From Citrobacter amalonaticus (GTDB lineage Bacteria; Pseudomonadota; Gammaproteobacteria; Enterobacterales; Enterobacteriaceae): a DNA stretch of 64,000 nt. The translations under genes were made by a program, and so were the position numbers. Below are positions 36,727 through 48,234 of the stretch, piece after piece. Under the pieces are notes generated by a model. It was not told the origin of the DNA, made no database searches, and was given only the letters and a program-made list of their open reading frames with translations. Each line of letters opens with the position of its first letter. Within the stretch, counting starts at the first letter, position 1. The stretch lies in contig JARDVN010000001.1 in NCBI GenBank assembly GCA_028994555.1, positions 3,782,001-3,846,000 on the forward strand, in the 5' to 3' direction.

Positions 36727-37777
36727 TCAAATACGTATTGCCTGTCCGGCACTGATTTTCGCCAGCATCTGCTGGCTTACCTGACTAAGATCGACCACTT
36801 CGCTGACACCACCCATATTGATGGCTTCGCGCGGCATGCCGAACACCACACAACTTGCTTCATTTTGCGCAATCGTCCAGGCGCCCGCCTGGTGCATCGC
36901 TAACATTCCGGCGGCGCCGTCGTTGCCCATCCCTGTCAGGATCACCCCGACGGCGTTGCGCCCCGCATATTTCGCAACCGAATGAAACAGCACATCCACC
37001 GACGGTCTGTGCCGGTTAACCGGCGGACCGTCATGAATTTTTATTTGATAGTTTGCCCCGCTGCGCGCCAGCTCCATATGCTTGTCGCCCGGCGCAATGT
37101 AGGCATGACCTGGCAGAACGCGCTCGCCGTCCTCCGCCTCTTTCACACTGATCTGACACAGCTTGTTCAGTCGCTCGGCGAACGAGCGGGTAAAGCCCGG
37201 CGGCATATGCTGCGTAATAATGACCGCCGGGCTGGAGAGCGGCAGCGGTTGCAGCACATGGCGAATCGCCTCAGTACCGCCTGTCGAGGCGCCAATCGCT
37301 ATCAATTTTTCCGAACTGAGCAGCGGTCCCGCCTTTAGGGTGACGGGCGCCGCGAGCGGCTTATGGGCCGTCAGGCTTGCACGTGACGCCGTGCGCACTT
37401 TCTCCGCGATCATCTCGCTGTAGGCCAGCATCCCTTCGCGGATCCCCAACTGCGGCTTGGTGACAAAATCGATCGCCCCCCAGTTCCAGCGCCCGCAACG
37501 TGACTTCCGACCCTTTCCCGGTCAGTGACGACACCATCACCACCGGCATCGGACGCAGCCGCATCAGCTTTTCGAGAAAATCGAGACCATCCATCCGCGG
37601 CATTTCGACGTCCAGCGTCAACACGTCAGGGTTATATTTTTTGATTAAGTCACGAGCGACAAGCGGATCGGGTGCGGTTGCCACCATCTCCATATCGCTA
37701 TGGCTATTAATAATTTCAGTCATGATTTGACGCATCAATGCAGAATCATCGACCGACAACACCCTGATTTTACTCAT
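36727..37777 (-). CDS. cheB: Chemoreceptor glutamate methylesterase CheB (frame broken once)
   Basis: Removes methyl groups from, and deamidates, chemoreceptors during adaptation. An N-terminal receiver ([14 protein letters not shown], phospho-Asp in [12 protein letters not shown]) joins a C-terminal esterase with the Ser in [12 protein letters not shown], His in ITQHMPPGF and Asp in [10 protein letters not shown] six-C run at 37476-37481 (five expected) breaks the frame in the interdomain-proximal ALELG; correction gives 349 residues, as in E. coli. Overlaps cheR by ATGA. Confidence 0.94.
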
Positions 37778-38640
37778 GCTTTACCCTTACTTAGCGCATA
37801 AACCGTTTGTCCGCGCAGGCTAAAGTCGCGCACGAGGTTACTAAAGTTTTCTGAATGCCCGGCAAACAGCAGACCATCAGGCTTAAGGAGAGGAACAAAA
37901 CGGCGCAAAATGTCCTGCTGCGTCGTTTTGTCGAAATAAATCATCACATTACGACAGAAGATAGCGTCGAACGGCCCCGGCACGTTGTACTGCTTATCGA
38001 GCAGGTTAATCCCGGCGAACTCGACGTGGCTTGCCAGCTCCTGACGCACGCGAACCAGTCCGTCATGCGGGCCCGTTCCGCGCATGAAATAGCGCTGTAA
38101 CTGCTGTGGCGACAACGTTTTCAGTTCATCCAGGCGATAGATCCCGCTGCGGGCCTTTTCCAGCACTTCGGTGTCGATATCACTGGCAAACACCTTCCAG
38201 CGCCCCGGCGCCATACCCAGCGTATCGGCCAACGTAATGGCGATACTGTACGGTTCTTCACCGGTCGATGCCGCCGCGCTCCAGACCCGGTATTCGCCGC
38301 TGTGGCGACGGGCGCTTTCCGCCAGCACCGGAAAGTGGTGTCCTTCGCGGAAAAAAGCGGTCAGGTTAGTGGTTAACGAGTTGATAAAAGCCTGCCATTC
38401 TGCGCTGCTTTGATTCGCCTCCAGCACACTGAGATAGTGACCAAAATCATCCATTCCCAGCGTGCGCAGTCGACGAACCAGGCGGTTGTAGACCATATCC
38501 CGCTTGTGGTCCGCCAGCACGATCCCCGCACGCTGGTAGATTAATTGACATATCCGACGAAAGTGCGCGTCGGACAGCGCAAGGCGCTGGGTCATCTGTA
38601 ACAATAATGACGTTTGCCCGTTGGGCAGAGATGATGTCAT
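37774..38640 (-). CDS. cheR: Chemotaxis methyltransferase CheR
   Basis: Methylates receptor glutamates with SAM. 288 residues. N-terminal all-helical domain, then the SAM-binding region ([17 protein letters not shown]) and [11 protein letters not shown] motif. It overlaps cheB by 4 bp. The window contains its tether, the C-terminal pentapeptide of Tar. Confidence 0.96.
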   Translation of the reverse strand: MTSSLPNGQTSLLLQMTQRLALSDAHFRRICQLIYQRAGIVLADHKRDMVYNRLVRRLRTLGMDDFGHYLSVLEANQSSAEWQAFINSLTTNLTAFFREGHHFPVLAESARRHSGEYRVWSAAASTGEEPYSIAITLADTLGMAPGRWKVFASDIDTEVLEKARSGIYRLDELKTLSPQQLQRYFMRGTGPHDGLVRVRQELASHVEFAGINLLDKQYNVPGPFDAIFCRNVMIYFDKTTQQDILRRFVPLLKPDGLLFAGHSENFSNLVRDFSLRGQTVYALSKGKA

Positions 38641-38659
38641 AGCGCCTTCTCAATCACAT

Positions 38660-40262
38660 TCAGGATACAACGGGCACAGCCTGCGGCGGTGCCGATTCTT
38701 GGTGTGTTACCACATGCTCTTCAAGTTTGAATACCGCTACTCGGGCGGACAGCGTGTCGGCCTGATGCGCGAGTTGTCCGGTCGCGGCGGCGGCTTCTTC
38801 CACCAGCGCGGCGTTTTGTTGCGTCACCTGATCCATCTGGGTGACGGCCTGCGCCACCTGCTCGATTCCTCTGCGCTGTTCATCTGACGCCGAGGCAATC
38901 TCGCCCATGATGTCGTTCACACGCGTGACCGACCTGACGATTTCCGTCATGGTGTGGGCAGCCGTATCGACGAGTTGCGATCCCTGCTGGACGCGGTTCA
39001 CCGACTCTTCAATCAAGCCTTTAATCTCTTTCGCCGCCTGGGCGCTGCGGCTCGCCAGGTTACGTACTTCGCCGGCAACTACGGCAAACCCGCGCCCCTG
39101 CTCGCCGGCACGCGCCGCTTCAACCGCCGCGTTGAGCGCCAGAATATTGGTCTGGAAGGCAATGCCGTCGATCACCCCAATAATGTCGCCAATTTTTTGC
39201 GAACTGGCGGCAATGGCCTGCATCGTGCTGGCGACTTTCGTGGTCTGATCGCCGCCCGTTTTCGCGGTGTCAGCCGCACTTTTTGCCAGACCGGAAGCCT
39301 GACGCGCGTTATCGGCGTTCTGACTGACGGTTGCGGTTAACTGCTCCATACTGGCCGCCGTCTGCGCCAGCGAAGCCGCCTGCTGTTCGGTGCGGGAGGA
39401 GAGATCGTTATTGCCCATCGCGATTTCAGAAATCCCGCTGTGCATCGCCAGACTGCCCTGACGCACGTCACTCACGGTTTCCCGCAGCGCCTGTTGCATC
39501 GCCTTCAGGCTGGCAAAAATCGCCGAAATCTCATTACGTCCGTAAACCGCAATCGGACGCGCCAGATTCCCCCTCGGCAATACTGTCAAAATGGCTGCCG
39601 ATAATCGCCAGCGGCTGGACGATCATTTTGCGTGACCAGAACAGCGCGCCGGTGGTTAGCAGCGCGGCAATAATGACCATGCTGATAAAGATCGCCGCCG
39701 ACATGTGATAGTTGTTTTTGCTTTGTTGCCCCGCCACCAGCAGCACGTGATTAATGTTCTGCTGCCAGGCGTTGAAGTTCACATCAAAGGCATCCTGCGA
39801 CGCCTGCACTGGCGCGGTCAGAAAGTCTGACAGCTGGTTGTTTTCAAGCCAGGTGGCCTGATGCTCCAGATCGCTGTGCCACTGAGTGAAGCTTTTCTCC
39901 GTTGCGTCCTGCAGCGCTTTGCCTGATTCCGTATTCGCCTCGATAGCCCTGAAGCTACTGAACAGCGTGGCGGACTGCGCCAGACTTTCGCGCGCGATAA
40001 CCATCAGGCTTTTGATGTCATCGGGCGGATAGCTCAGCGCCGTTAATGTCCCGGCCTTGTTAAGGGCGGTACTCGCCTGTAATAAAACGGCGCGCGTTTG
40101 TGCCAGCGCCGCACGTTGCTGATTACTCTGCTCGACCTGATTCAGGCTTTGAAAACCGTCCCGAAATGCCCAGAAAGACAAGCCATTACTGCCAATCTGC
40201 AATACACCGCAGAGGATCAAAATTAAAAACAGCGTGGTCGAGATTCGAATACGATTAAACAT
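38660..40262 (-). CDS. tap: Methyl-accepting chemotaxis protein Tap (frame broken once)
   Basis: Membrane receptor; in E. coli Tap senses dipeptides through the dipeptide-binding protein. Starts [19 protein letters not shown] at 40262. Two membrane helices, a periplasmic four-helix domain with Tap-type sequence ([19 protein letters not shown]), HAMP and the signalling tip ([21 protein letters not shown]). A five-C run at 39569-39573 (four expected) breaks the frame at FDSIAEG just after TM2. Corrected length is 533, as in E. coli Tap. It lacks the C-terminal pentapeptide tether. Confidence 0.93.
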
Positions 40263-40306
40263 CAACGCTCCCATCAGGCGGCAACGGCCGCAGTATTAAA
40301 TATCAG

Positions 40307-41969
40307 TCAAAATGTTTCCCAGTGAGTATCGTGCTCCATGCTTAACGTGGGCTTCTGCGCGGTGCGGGGCACGTCAGCAGAAATCCGTTCTTCTTTGGTT
40401 TTTACCGCATAAGGACGTGCGGCAAGGCGAAATGCGGATACCGCCATCGTCAGGCGGCTGGCCTGTTCTTCCAGCGCGGCAGCGGCGGCGGCGGATTCCT
40501 GCACCAGCGCGGCGTTTTGCTGCGTCACGCGGTCCATTTCAGAAACCGCCAGCGCCACCTGATCGATGCCGCGGCTTTGCTCATCCGAAGCTGAGGCAAT
40601 TTCGCCCATAATGTCGGTCACCCGGGTCACCGCATTAACGATATCGTTCATGGTCTCGCCCGCGCTCTCTACCAGCACGGAGCCGGTATCCACACGCGAG
40701 ACGGAGTCTTCAATCAGCGCTTTGATCTCTTTCGCCGCATTGGCACTGCGGCTGGCCAGGTTTCGAACCTCACCCGCTACCACGGCAAAGCCACGGCCCT
40801 GCTCGCCCGCCCGTGCAGCTTCCACCGCTGCGTTCAGTGCGAGGATATTGGTCTGGAAGGCAATCCCGTCGATGACGCTGATAATGTCGGCAATTTTCTT
40901 CGAACTGCCGGCGATTTCGTGCATCGTTTTGACGACGTTATCCACTACTTTTCCGCCGTGCTGTGCGGTTTCCGACGCGCTCTGCGCCAGTTGCGACGCC
41001 TGACGTGCGTTATCGGCGTTCTGTTTCACCGTCGCGGTCAACTCTTCCATGCTGGCCGCCGTCTCTTCCAGCGCCGACGCCTGCTGTTCGGTCCGCGATG
41101 AAAGATCGGTGTTACCGGTGGCGATTTCCGTAGTACCGGAGTAGATGGCATCAGAGCCTTCACGCACCTGAGTGACGGTTTCCACCAGCGAGCGCTGCAT
41201 GTGATCGACACTACCGGCCAGTTCGCCAATCTCATTACGTCCGGCAACGGTCAGGGTGTTGGTGAGGTTGCCGCCAGCTATCTCACGAATATGCGCGATA
41301 ACTCTTGAGAGCGGGTTGAGCAAGGTGTGACGAATGCCGTACCACACCACCACCAGAATCAGGACCAGCACCACCGCGAGGATGCCAAGCTGCCACTGCG
41401 CAAACTGGTAATCACGAGCGCTTTCATCAAATGCCTGGCGATAGAGTTTTTCGCTGACGCTGGCATATTTGCTCTTCGCTTCGCCGAGACCGTTTTGCAT
41501 CCCCTGCGTGGGCTGCGCGAAAAAGGCATCCATGTTGCCATTTTCGAGGAACTGCACCAGTTCCGTTAACCCCGCGAAATATTTCTGGTATTTCTCGTCG
41601 ACATTACTGCTGACTTCCGCCATCTCCGGCAGAGGATCGATAGATTTAAACCTGGTGTAATGCTCCGCCGCCTGCGCGAGCGATGCTTTCGCACTCTTCA
41701 GGAGGTCATTTTTTGCGCTACTCTGCTGATTGTTCGCGTCCATCATCATGCGAGCGGAGGAACGGCTGAGGTTAATACGCGTTTGCAGCATCAGATCCCA
41801 TGTCGAGGTCAGTTCACTTTGCTGTTGGCGTAGATCGTTGGAAATAACAAAACTTTTTTGATTCTGCTGTAAAGACGAAAACAGCAGACCACCAGAGACA
41901 AGCTGTAGCAGTGCGAAAACCCCCCAGCACCATCATCAGCATTGTGACAACGCGGATACGGTTAAACAT
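40307..41969 (-). CDS. tar: Aspartate chemoreceptor Tar (frame broken once)
   Basis: Transmembrane receptor for aspartate and maltose. Starts [16 protein letters not shown] at 41969, then a six-C run at 41920-41925 (five expected) breaks the frame in TM1. Corrected length is 553. The aspartate-pocket arginines 64, 69 and 73 ([17 protein letters not shown]) are conserved, so it should sense aspartate. The signalling tip is canonical. The C-terminus is HWETF instead of the usual NWETF. A sigma-28 promoter lies about 40-60 bp upstream. Confidence 0.94.
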
Positions 41970-42301
41970 AAGGCACCTTCCTGAAAACGAGTTATCAACG
42001 TTATCGGCACCCTTGATAAGAACTTTACGTTTGCGAAAGGGAAATCCCGCGCAGAAGGCGATATGCACTCAACCCTGTCACTGAGATAGCAGACGCGTGG
42101 CTGACAGTCACAGACGTTTTATGCCACCTCGCGGATAAAATACGCGGCCATGAATGCAACAAAACAAGTAAATAATAAAAATAAGTTGTAACCCGCGGCG
42201 GAATACTCCAGGTTAGGTAGGAAATGATTCAGCGCTGTTATATACATAAAAAATATGGATCGCTGATAAGAAATTGTTAAATTCAGCCCGAGGGACTTTT
42301 A
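41970..42301. promoter_or_regulatory. Divergent control region tar / symporter
   Basis: A 332-bp gap without genes between tar (minus) and the symporter (plus). The tar side has a sigma-28 promoter. The symporter side is AT-rich with a GAGGGA ribosome site before its GTG. No sigma-28 or CRP site was recognised on the + strand. Confidence 0.6.
42001..42027 (-). promoter_or_regulatory. Sigma-28 promoter of tar-tap-cheRBYZ
   Basis: On the minus strand TAAAGTTC (42027-42020), 11-bp spacer, GCCGATAA (42008-42001). This is the FliA consensus with a single mismatch, 30-60 bp before tar. Confidence 0.92.
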
Positions 42302-43571
42302 GTGGCAAATGCAAATAAGCTCACGATATTCATCGTGATTTTCATGCTGGCAGGTATTGTGTCTGGTGCGGTTATTCACTCTTATACATCCGAAAGCGTT
42401 ATTGCCGCCTGGTCGGATAACATCACCCTTCTCACCGACATCTTCTTACGTCTGATTAAGATGGTTATCGCTCCGCTGGTGTTCAGCACCCTGACCGTGG
42501 GCATTATGCGTCTCGGCGAGACGTCCACCATCGGGCGTGTGGGGGGGCAAAGCGATGATCTGGTTCATCAGTTCCTCTATTCTCTCCATTCTGGTGGGTC
42601 TGTTTATTGTCACTCTGGAACAACCCGGCAGCGGGCTCAATCTGGCTATCCCTAAAGAAGCGGTCGATACCGGTCTCGCCGTCGGCGGGATGAGCCTGAA
42701 AGGCTTTCTGTCGCATACCATTCCCACCAGCATTGCCGGTGCGATGGCCGATAACGAAATTTTGCAAATCGTGGTGTTCTCGATGTTCTTCGGGATTGGC
42801 GGCGCGTCGTTGGGCGAAAAATTCAATACCCCTCTGGTGGCGGCGCTGGACGTGGTTTCCCACATTATGCTGAAAGTAACCGGCTACGTGATGTACGTCG
42901 CCCCGCTGGCGATTTTTGCCGCCATCTCCTCGGTGATCGCCACCGAAGGATTGGGCATTTTGCTTAATTACGCTTCGTTCATTGGCGGCTATTACGTCGC
43001 GATTTTGCTGACCTGTCTGGTGCTGCTGGCGATAGGCTATCTGGTGTTGAAGAAAGAAATCTTTCGTCTCGTCAGCCTGCTGAAAGATCCGGTGCTGGTC
43101 GCCTTTACCACCAGCAGTTCTGAAGCAGCCTATCCGAAAACCCTGGAGCAACTGACGAAGTTTGGCTGCTCGCGCAACATTGTCTCTTTCGTGCTGCCGA
43201 TTGGCTATTCCTTCAACCTGGTCGGCTCGATGGTCTACTGCTCATTCGCGTCGATGTTTATCGCGCAGGCTTACAATATCCCTCTGTCATTTGCCGAGAT
43301 TAGCGTCCTGATGCTCACGCTGATGCTGGCATCAAAAGGTATTGCCGGCGTCCCGCGTTCCGCGTTAGTGGTATTGGCGGCAACGATTCCGAGCTTTAAC
43401 ATTCCGGTCGCCGGCATTTTGCTACTGATGGGCATCGACCATTTTCTCGACATGGGCCGTTCCGCCATTAATGTGTTGGGCAACGGTATTGCGACGGCGA
43501 TGCTGGCTCAAAACGAAGGCTTACTGGAAGAGAGTAATGAGGAAGATGGGTCACAGCAGGTTGAAGCATAA
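42302..43571 (+). CDS. Dicarboxylate/amino acid:cation symporter (DAACS; frame broken once)
   Basis: Sodium- or proton-coupled carrier of the GltP/DctA superfamily, taking up acidic amino acids or C4-dicarboxylates. About eight helices plus two re-entrant loops: the serine-rich loop is in FTTSSSEAAYP, the second carries GIAGVPRSALVVLAATIP, and the substrate helix holds MGIDHFLDMGRSAINVLGN. Starts at a GTG at 42302. A seven-G run at 42541-42547 (six expected) breaks the frame at GRVGGKAM; corrected length 422. It is read opposite to the chemotaxis operons on both sides. Substrate cannot be fixed from sequence. Confidence 0.87.
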
Positions 43572-43575
43572 CGGT

Positions 43576-43670
43576 TCCGGTGATTGCCGGATGGCGGTGT
43601 AAACACCTTATCCGGCCTACAACCACCTTCAGCCGTAGGCCGGATAAGCACAGCGTCATCCGGCATTAAA
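43576..43670. repeat. BIME between symporter and cheW
   Basis: REP-like hairpins GCCGGATGGCGG ... TTATCCGGCC and GTAGGCCGGATAAGC ... CATCCGGC face each other between convergent symporter and cheW genes. Likely a transcriptional boundary. Confidence 0.85.
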
Positions 43671-43697
43671 GCATGGTAACCACATCCGGCAAGAGAA

Positions 43698-44201
43698 TCA
43701 GGCGACGTGAGTGGCTGCCATATCCAGCAGTGCCATTTCGTCGCTGTTCAGCAGTTTCTCAATGTTGACCAGGATCAGCATCCGATCGCCCAGCGCGCCG
43801 AGTCCGGTCAGGTATTCCGTTGACAACGTCACGGCAAATTCCGGTGCCGGGCGAATCTGCTCCGCGGTCAGCGACAGCACATCAGAGACACCATCCACAA
43901 CAATCCCCACGACGCGCTGTCCCAGGTTCAGCACAATCACTACGGTGTTATCGTTATAGTCAACATCGCCCTGGCAGAACTTCACACGCAGATCGACAAT
44001 CGGCACAATCACGCCGCGCAGGTTCGTTACCCCTTTGATAAACGCAGGCGTGTTGGCAATGCGCGTGACCTGATCGTAGCCACGGATCTCCTGTACTTTC
44101 AGAATGTCGATGCCGTACTCTTCCTCTCCCAGCGTAAACACCAGGAATTCCTGACCTGACGGCTCGCCAGCCAGTTTGCTTACATTAGTCATACCGGTCA
44201 T
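43698..44201 (-). CDS. cheW: Chemotaxis coupling protein CheW
   Basis: Links receptors to CheA in the signalling array. 167 residues, the E. coli length. SH3-like fold with [21 protein letters not shown] at the start and [13 protein letters not shown], the receptor contact. 21 bp after cheA in motAB-cheAW. Confidence 0.97.
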   Translation of the reverse strand: MTGMTNVSKLAGEPSGQEFLVFTLGEEEYGIDILKVQEIRGYDQVTRIANTPAFIKGVTNLRGVIVPIVDLRVKFCQGDVDYNDNTVVIVLNLGQRVVGIVVDGVSDVLSLTAEQIRPAPEFAVTLSTEYLTGLGALGDRMLILVNIEKLLNSDEMALLDMAATHVA

Positions 44202-44222
44202 ATTTTACCCTTTCTCACTCAA

Positions 44223-46247
44223 TCAGGCGGCGGTGATCGCCATACGTTGTTCGCGATTTAAACCCTGCAGGGCGGAGACATCCACAATCAGCGCGACGCT
44301 GCCATCGCCCAGAATGGTGGCGGCTGAGATACCCGGCACTTTGCGATAATTACTCTCCAGGTTTTTAACCACCACCTGGTGCTGACCAATGAGCTGATCG
44401 ACCAGCAGTGCGTAACGGCGTCCGCCGCTTTGCAGGATAACCACGATGCCCTGGGTGGCTTCGGTCTTCGCCCCTTCTACTTCAAAGACTTTCCACAACT
44501 CAACCAGCGGCAGATACTCACCGCGCACTTCCAGCACGCGCTCGCCTCCGGCTAATGGATGCAGGTCATCGTCACGCGGTTGCAGGGATTCCATCACCGC
44601 ATTGAGCGGCAGAATGAATACTTCGTCGGCGACACGCACCGACATGCCGTCGAGGATCGCCAGCGTCAGCGGCAGCAAAATGCGGATCGTTGTACCAGAG
44701 CCCTGCTTTGACTGGATTTCAACGTGCCCCCCCATCTCCTGGATATTCCGTTTCACCACGTCCATGCCCACACCGCGCCCGGAAACGTCGGTCACCTGCT
44801 CAGCGGTCGAGAAGCCAGGCGCGAAAATTAGCATTCCCACTTCGTCATCGGTCATGTTTTCGTTGACCGCCATCCCCTGGGAGATTGCCTTCGCCAGGAT
44901 ACGTTCGCGGTTCAGCCCTGCCCCGTCATCCGTGACCTCGATGCAGATGTTGCCGCCCTGATGCTCGGCGGAGAGAATCAGATTACCGACGGCGTTTTTA
45001 CCGGACTCCATGCGTTTTTCCGGTAGTTCGATACCGTGGTCGAGGCTGTTACGCACCAGATGGGTCAACGGGTCGATGATGCGCTCAATCAGGCTCTTAT
45101 CGAGTTCCGTCGAGCTGCCGACCAGCGTCAGTTCGACCTGCTTGCCAAGTTTGCCCGCCAGGTCGCGGACCAGACGCGGGAAGCGACTGAAGACGTATTC
45201 CATCGGCATCATACGAATCGACATTACCGATTCCTGCAGATCGCGGGCGTTACGTTGTAACTGCCCCATACTGGTGATGAGATCGCCATGATTGACCGGG
45301 TCCAGTTCGTTTGAACGCTGTGCCAACATAGACTGCGTGATCACCAGTTCACCGACCAGGTTGATAAGCTGATCGACCTTCTCCACCGCCACACGAATAC
45401 TGGTGGATTCACTGACGCGCGCCGGTTTTTCCCGCTCAGCACGAGCAGATTGTGCTTCACTGGCAACGGGTTTTACCACTGGCACTGCGGCAACGGGCTG
45501 TTCGATGGCAACCACCTCGGCCGTCTCTGGCTGAACCGCGGGCACCGCCGTCGAAACGACTTTCTCAAAGGCAATTTGATCAGCTTCAATCACAAAGCAC
45601 AGCACGGCAATGACGTCATCCTCGGCAATGTCGCCATCAAGCGTTGCCGCAAGGCTGTCTTCGCCTTTGACCACATCCGATAAGGGGGGTCAGATTGCCC
45701 AGTTCTTCTTCCAGCAGGGCCACTTCACTGGCCTTCAGACGCGAAAGGACAATGCGCAACTTCTCTTCTTCCGCCGCAACCCCCTCTTCAGGCATCGTGT
45801 TGTCGACCACGCTCAGTCGGGCATTCGTCACCACGGCTGGCGCGGTTTCGCCTTTCGCTTCCAGCGCTAACTGGCGTAATGCCGTGCAGATGTATTCGAA
45901 GCTGTCGGCATCCGGCTCCTGCGAACTTTTATAGGCATCGAGCTGTTCCTGCATAATATCTTTCGTTTCCAAAAACAGGTTGATAATGGCGGTATTGAGC
46001 TGCATCTCACCGCGACGTGCATCATCCAGCAGGTTCTCCATCAGATGGGTCGTTTCCTGCAAAACGGTGAAGCCAAAAGTGCCGGCGCCCCCCTTTGATG
46101 GAGTGCGCTGCACGAAATATGGCATTCAGTTGCTCGGAATCCGGCGCTTCGGGCACCAGATCAAGCAGATGTTGCTCCATGTCGGCCAACAACTCGTCAG
46201 CTTCATCAAAAAAAGGTCTGATAAAAATCGCTTATATCCATGCTCAC
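44223..46247 (-). CDS. cheA: Chemotaxis sensor kinase CheA (frame broken three times)
   Basis: Histidine kinase that phosphorylates CheY and CheB. P1 phospho-His lies in [14 protein letters not shown]2 follows; P3 dimerisation, P4 kinase (N box [12 protein letters not shown] boxes DDGAGLNRE and GRGVGMDVV) and P5 CheW-like domain. Starts at GTG 46247. Three runs are one base long: 46208-46214 (seven for six), 46088-46093 (six for five), 45683-45688 (six for five). Correction gives 673 residues. A seven-C run at 44727-44733 (EMGGHVE) is in frame. 4 bp after motB. Confidence 0.93.
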
Positions 46248-46251
46248 GCTA

Positions 46252-47181
46252 TCACCTCGGATTGGCTGGTGGCGATGTGGGAACGCTTACCTGCGGACTG
46301 GCCGCAGGCTGTTGTAATACACTTACCGGCTCGTTCTGGCTTTCAGCGTTTTCATGCAAAATGGCCTGCTCGGTCTGTTTGTTCAGCACCAACAGACTGA
46401 TTCGGCGGTTGATGGCGTCATCAGGACCGCGATCGCTCATGCGCATCGTGGCAGCCATGCCGACTACCCGTAATACTTTCCCGTCGTCCAGACCGCCCTG
46501 CACCAGTTCGCGCCGCGATGCATTGGCGCGTTCGGCAGAAAGCTCCCAGTTGCTGTAACCCTTTTCACCGTTCGCATAGGGGAAATCGTCCGTGTGCCCG
46601 GACAGGCTGATACGGTTTGGAATGCCGTTCAGCACCGGGGCGATCGCCCGCAGGATGTCACGCATGTAGGGTTCAACCTCGGCGCTGCCGGTCTTGAACA
46701 TGGGGCGATTCTGACTGTCGATAATCTGAATACGTAACCCTTCCTGCACCAGGTCAATCTTCAGGTGCGGGCGCAGCGCCCGCAGTTTTGGATCGGATTC
46801 AATAAGCTGATCGAGATCGCCGCGCAGTTTGCTCAGGCGATTTTGCTCCATGCGCTTTTTCAGTTCATCGATGTTCGGCTGCTTGTTCACTTCGCCCTGT
46901 TGCTGGGTGAAATCGTCACCACCACCGGGAATCGGACTCTGACTGTTGGAAATTCGATTTCCTCCCGTCACCGCCGTCGCCAGCGGCGTACGGAAGTATT
47001 CGGCAATCTGAATCAGTTCTTTAGGGCTGGAGATGGAAATGAGCCACATCACCAGAAAAAAGGCCATCATGGCGGTCATAAAGTCAGCGTAAGCAATCTT
47101 CCACGATCCGTGTGCTCCGCCACCGTGCCCCTTATGTTTGCGCCGTTTAACCACGACGATAGGATGAGACCGATTCTTCAT
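46252..47181 (-). CDS. motB: Flagellar motor stator protein MotB
   Basis: Stator subunit anchored to peptidoglycan. 309 residues. The proton-carrying Asp (Asp33 here, Asp32 in E. coli) is in [16 protein letters not shown], the single membrane helix, and the OmpA-like anchor contains [16 protein letters not shown] and the Arg region [10 protein letters not shown]. Overlaps motA by 4 bp. Its frame is intact, unlike motA. Confidence 0.97.
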   Translation of the reverse strand: MKNRSHPIVVVKRRKHKGHGGGAHGSWKIAYADFMTAMMAFFLVMWLISISSPKELIQIAEYFRTPLATAVTGGNRISNSQSPIPGGGDDFTQQQGEVNKQPNIDELKKRMEQNRLSKLRGDLDQLIESDPKLRALRPHLKIDLVQEGLRIQIIDSQNRPMFKTGSAEVEPYMRDILRAIAPVLNGIPNRISLSGHTDDFPYANGEKGYSNWELSAERANASRRELVQGGLDDGKVLRVVGMAATMRMSDRGPDDAINRRISLLVLNKQTEQAILHENAESQNEPVSVLQQPAASPQVSVPTSPPANPR

Positions 47182-48072
47182 GCGCCCTCGGTCGTCGTCT
47201 GCTGCTGTTGGTTCGGGTTTTTCACGGCGCGAACATGTTCTTCCAGTTCGATGAACGACGGACGTTCGCTGGAATACAGCGTTTTACGCCCAAACTCGAC
47301 GGCAATCGGCGGCGCGTAACCGTTCAGATTTGACAACAAGGTTATCTTCACGCACTGCATCATCTTGCTGGTTTCCGCACTCTTCTGGCGCAGAACGCTG
47401 GCGAGCGGCGAAATAAAACCGTAAGCGAGCAAAATGCCGAGGAACGTACCGACCATCGCATGGGCAATCAGTGAACCCAGTTCAGCGGCGGGTCGGTCAG
47501 CGGATGCGAGCGCGTGTACGACCCCCATCACCGCGGCAACGATACCAAATGCCGGTAGCGAATCCCCCCATCAGCGCCAGACTGTTGGCCGGCACTTCCG
47601 ATTCGCTTTCGTGCGTTTCAATCTCTTCGTCCATCAGCGCTTCTATCTCGAAGGTATTCATGTTGCCGCTGATGATCAGGCGCAGGTAGTCGACGATGAA
47701 CTCCAGCATCACTGCGTCGGCCAGAATACGCGGGTAACTGGCGAAAATTTCGCTCTCTTTCGGGTTCTCAATATCACGCTCAAGCGAGAACATCCCCTGC
47801 TGGCGAGACTTGGCCATCAGGCGATAGAGCAGCGCGAGCAGATCCATATACATCGCTTTGGTGTATTTCGAGCGGCGAAACAGTAGCGGCAGCGCTTTCA
47901 ACGTCCCCTTGATGGCTTTACCGTTGTTACCCACGATAAACGCCCCTATTCCCGCGCCACCTATGATGACAAATTCAGCCGGTTGATAGAGTGCCCCCAG
48001 GTTTCCGCCGGTCATCATATAACCGCCAAAAACTGTACCAATAACCACCAGGTAACCTAATAAGATAAGCAC
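47178..48072 (-). CDS. motA: Flagellar motor stator protein MotA (frame broken once)
   Basis: Four-helix proton-channel subunit of the stator. Starts at GTG 48072 ([20 protein letters not shown]). The rotor-contact loop has the FliG-contact Arg and Glu ([19 protein letters not shown]). A six-C run at 47564-47569 (five expected) breaks the frame after LALMG; the continuation is [20 protein letters not shown]. Corrected length 297. A sigma-28 promoter and terminator-bounded sRNA lie between flhC and motA. Confidence 0.94.
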
Positions 48073-48138
48073 GACATCATCCTTCTGCTGTTGACTATGA
48101 CAGGATGTGCAGTCGGGGCGTTAACGCGTTGGCGAGGC

Positions 48139-48171
48139 AAAAAAAAGCAGCGGTAATCGCTTACCGCTGCT
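48139..48171 (-). terminator. Terminator after flhC / 3' end of MotR
   Basis: AGCAGCGGTAA and TTACCGCTGCT pair perfectly (11 bp, loop TCGC) and are followed by eight U on the minus strand. It limits flhDC read-through and would end a short sigma-28 transcript; some must read through into motA. Confidence 0.92.
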
Positions 48172-48234
48172 GGAGTGTTTCGTCCACACCGTATCGGTTA
48201 AACAGCCTGTTCGATCTGTTCATCCAGCAGTTGT
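48139..48234 (-). ncRNA. motR: MotR-like sigma-28 sRNA upstream of motA
   Basis: E. coli MotR is a FliA-dependent sRNA of about 95 nt started within flhC, in the leader of motA, that advances late flagellar expression. Here the sigma-28 promoter at 48241-48267 predicts a start near 48234, and the terminator ends about 95 nt later at 48139. Ends are inferred from these two signals. Confidence 0.65.

Noticed and set aside
46095..46400. Apparent second protein in the cheA/motB region on the + strand
   Set aside because: It is antisense to two well-matched genes with normal codon pattern on the minus strand.
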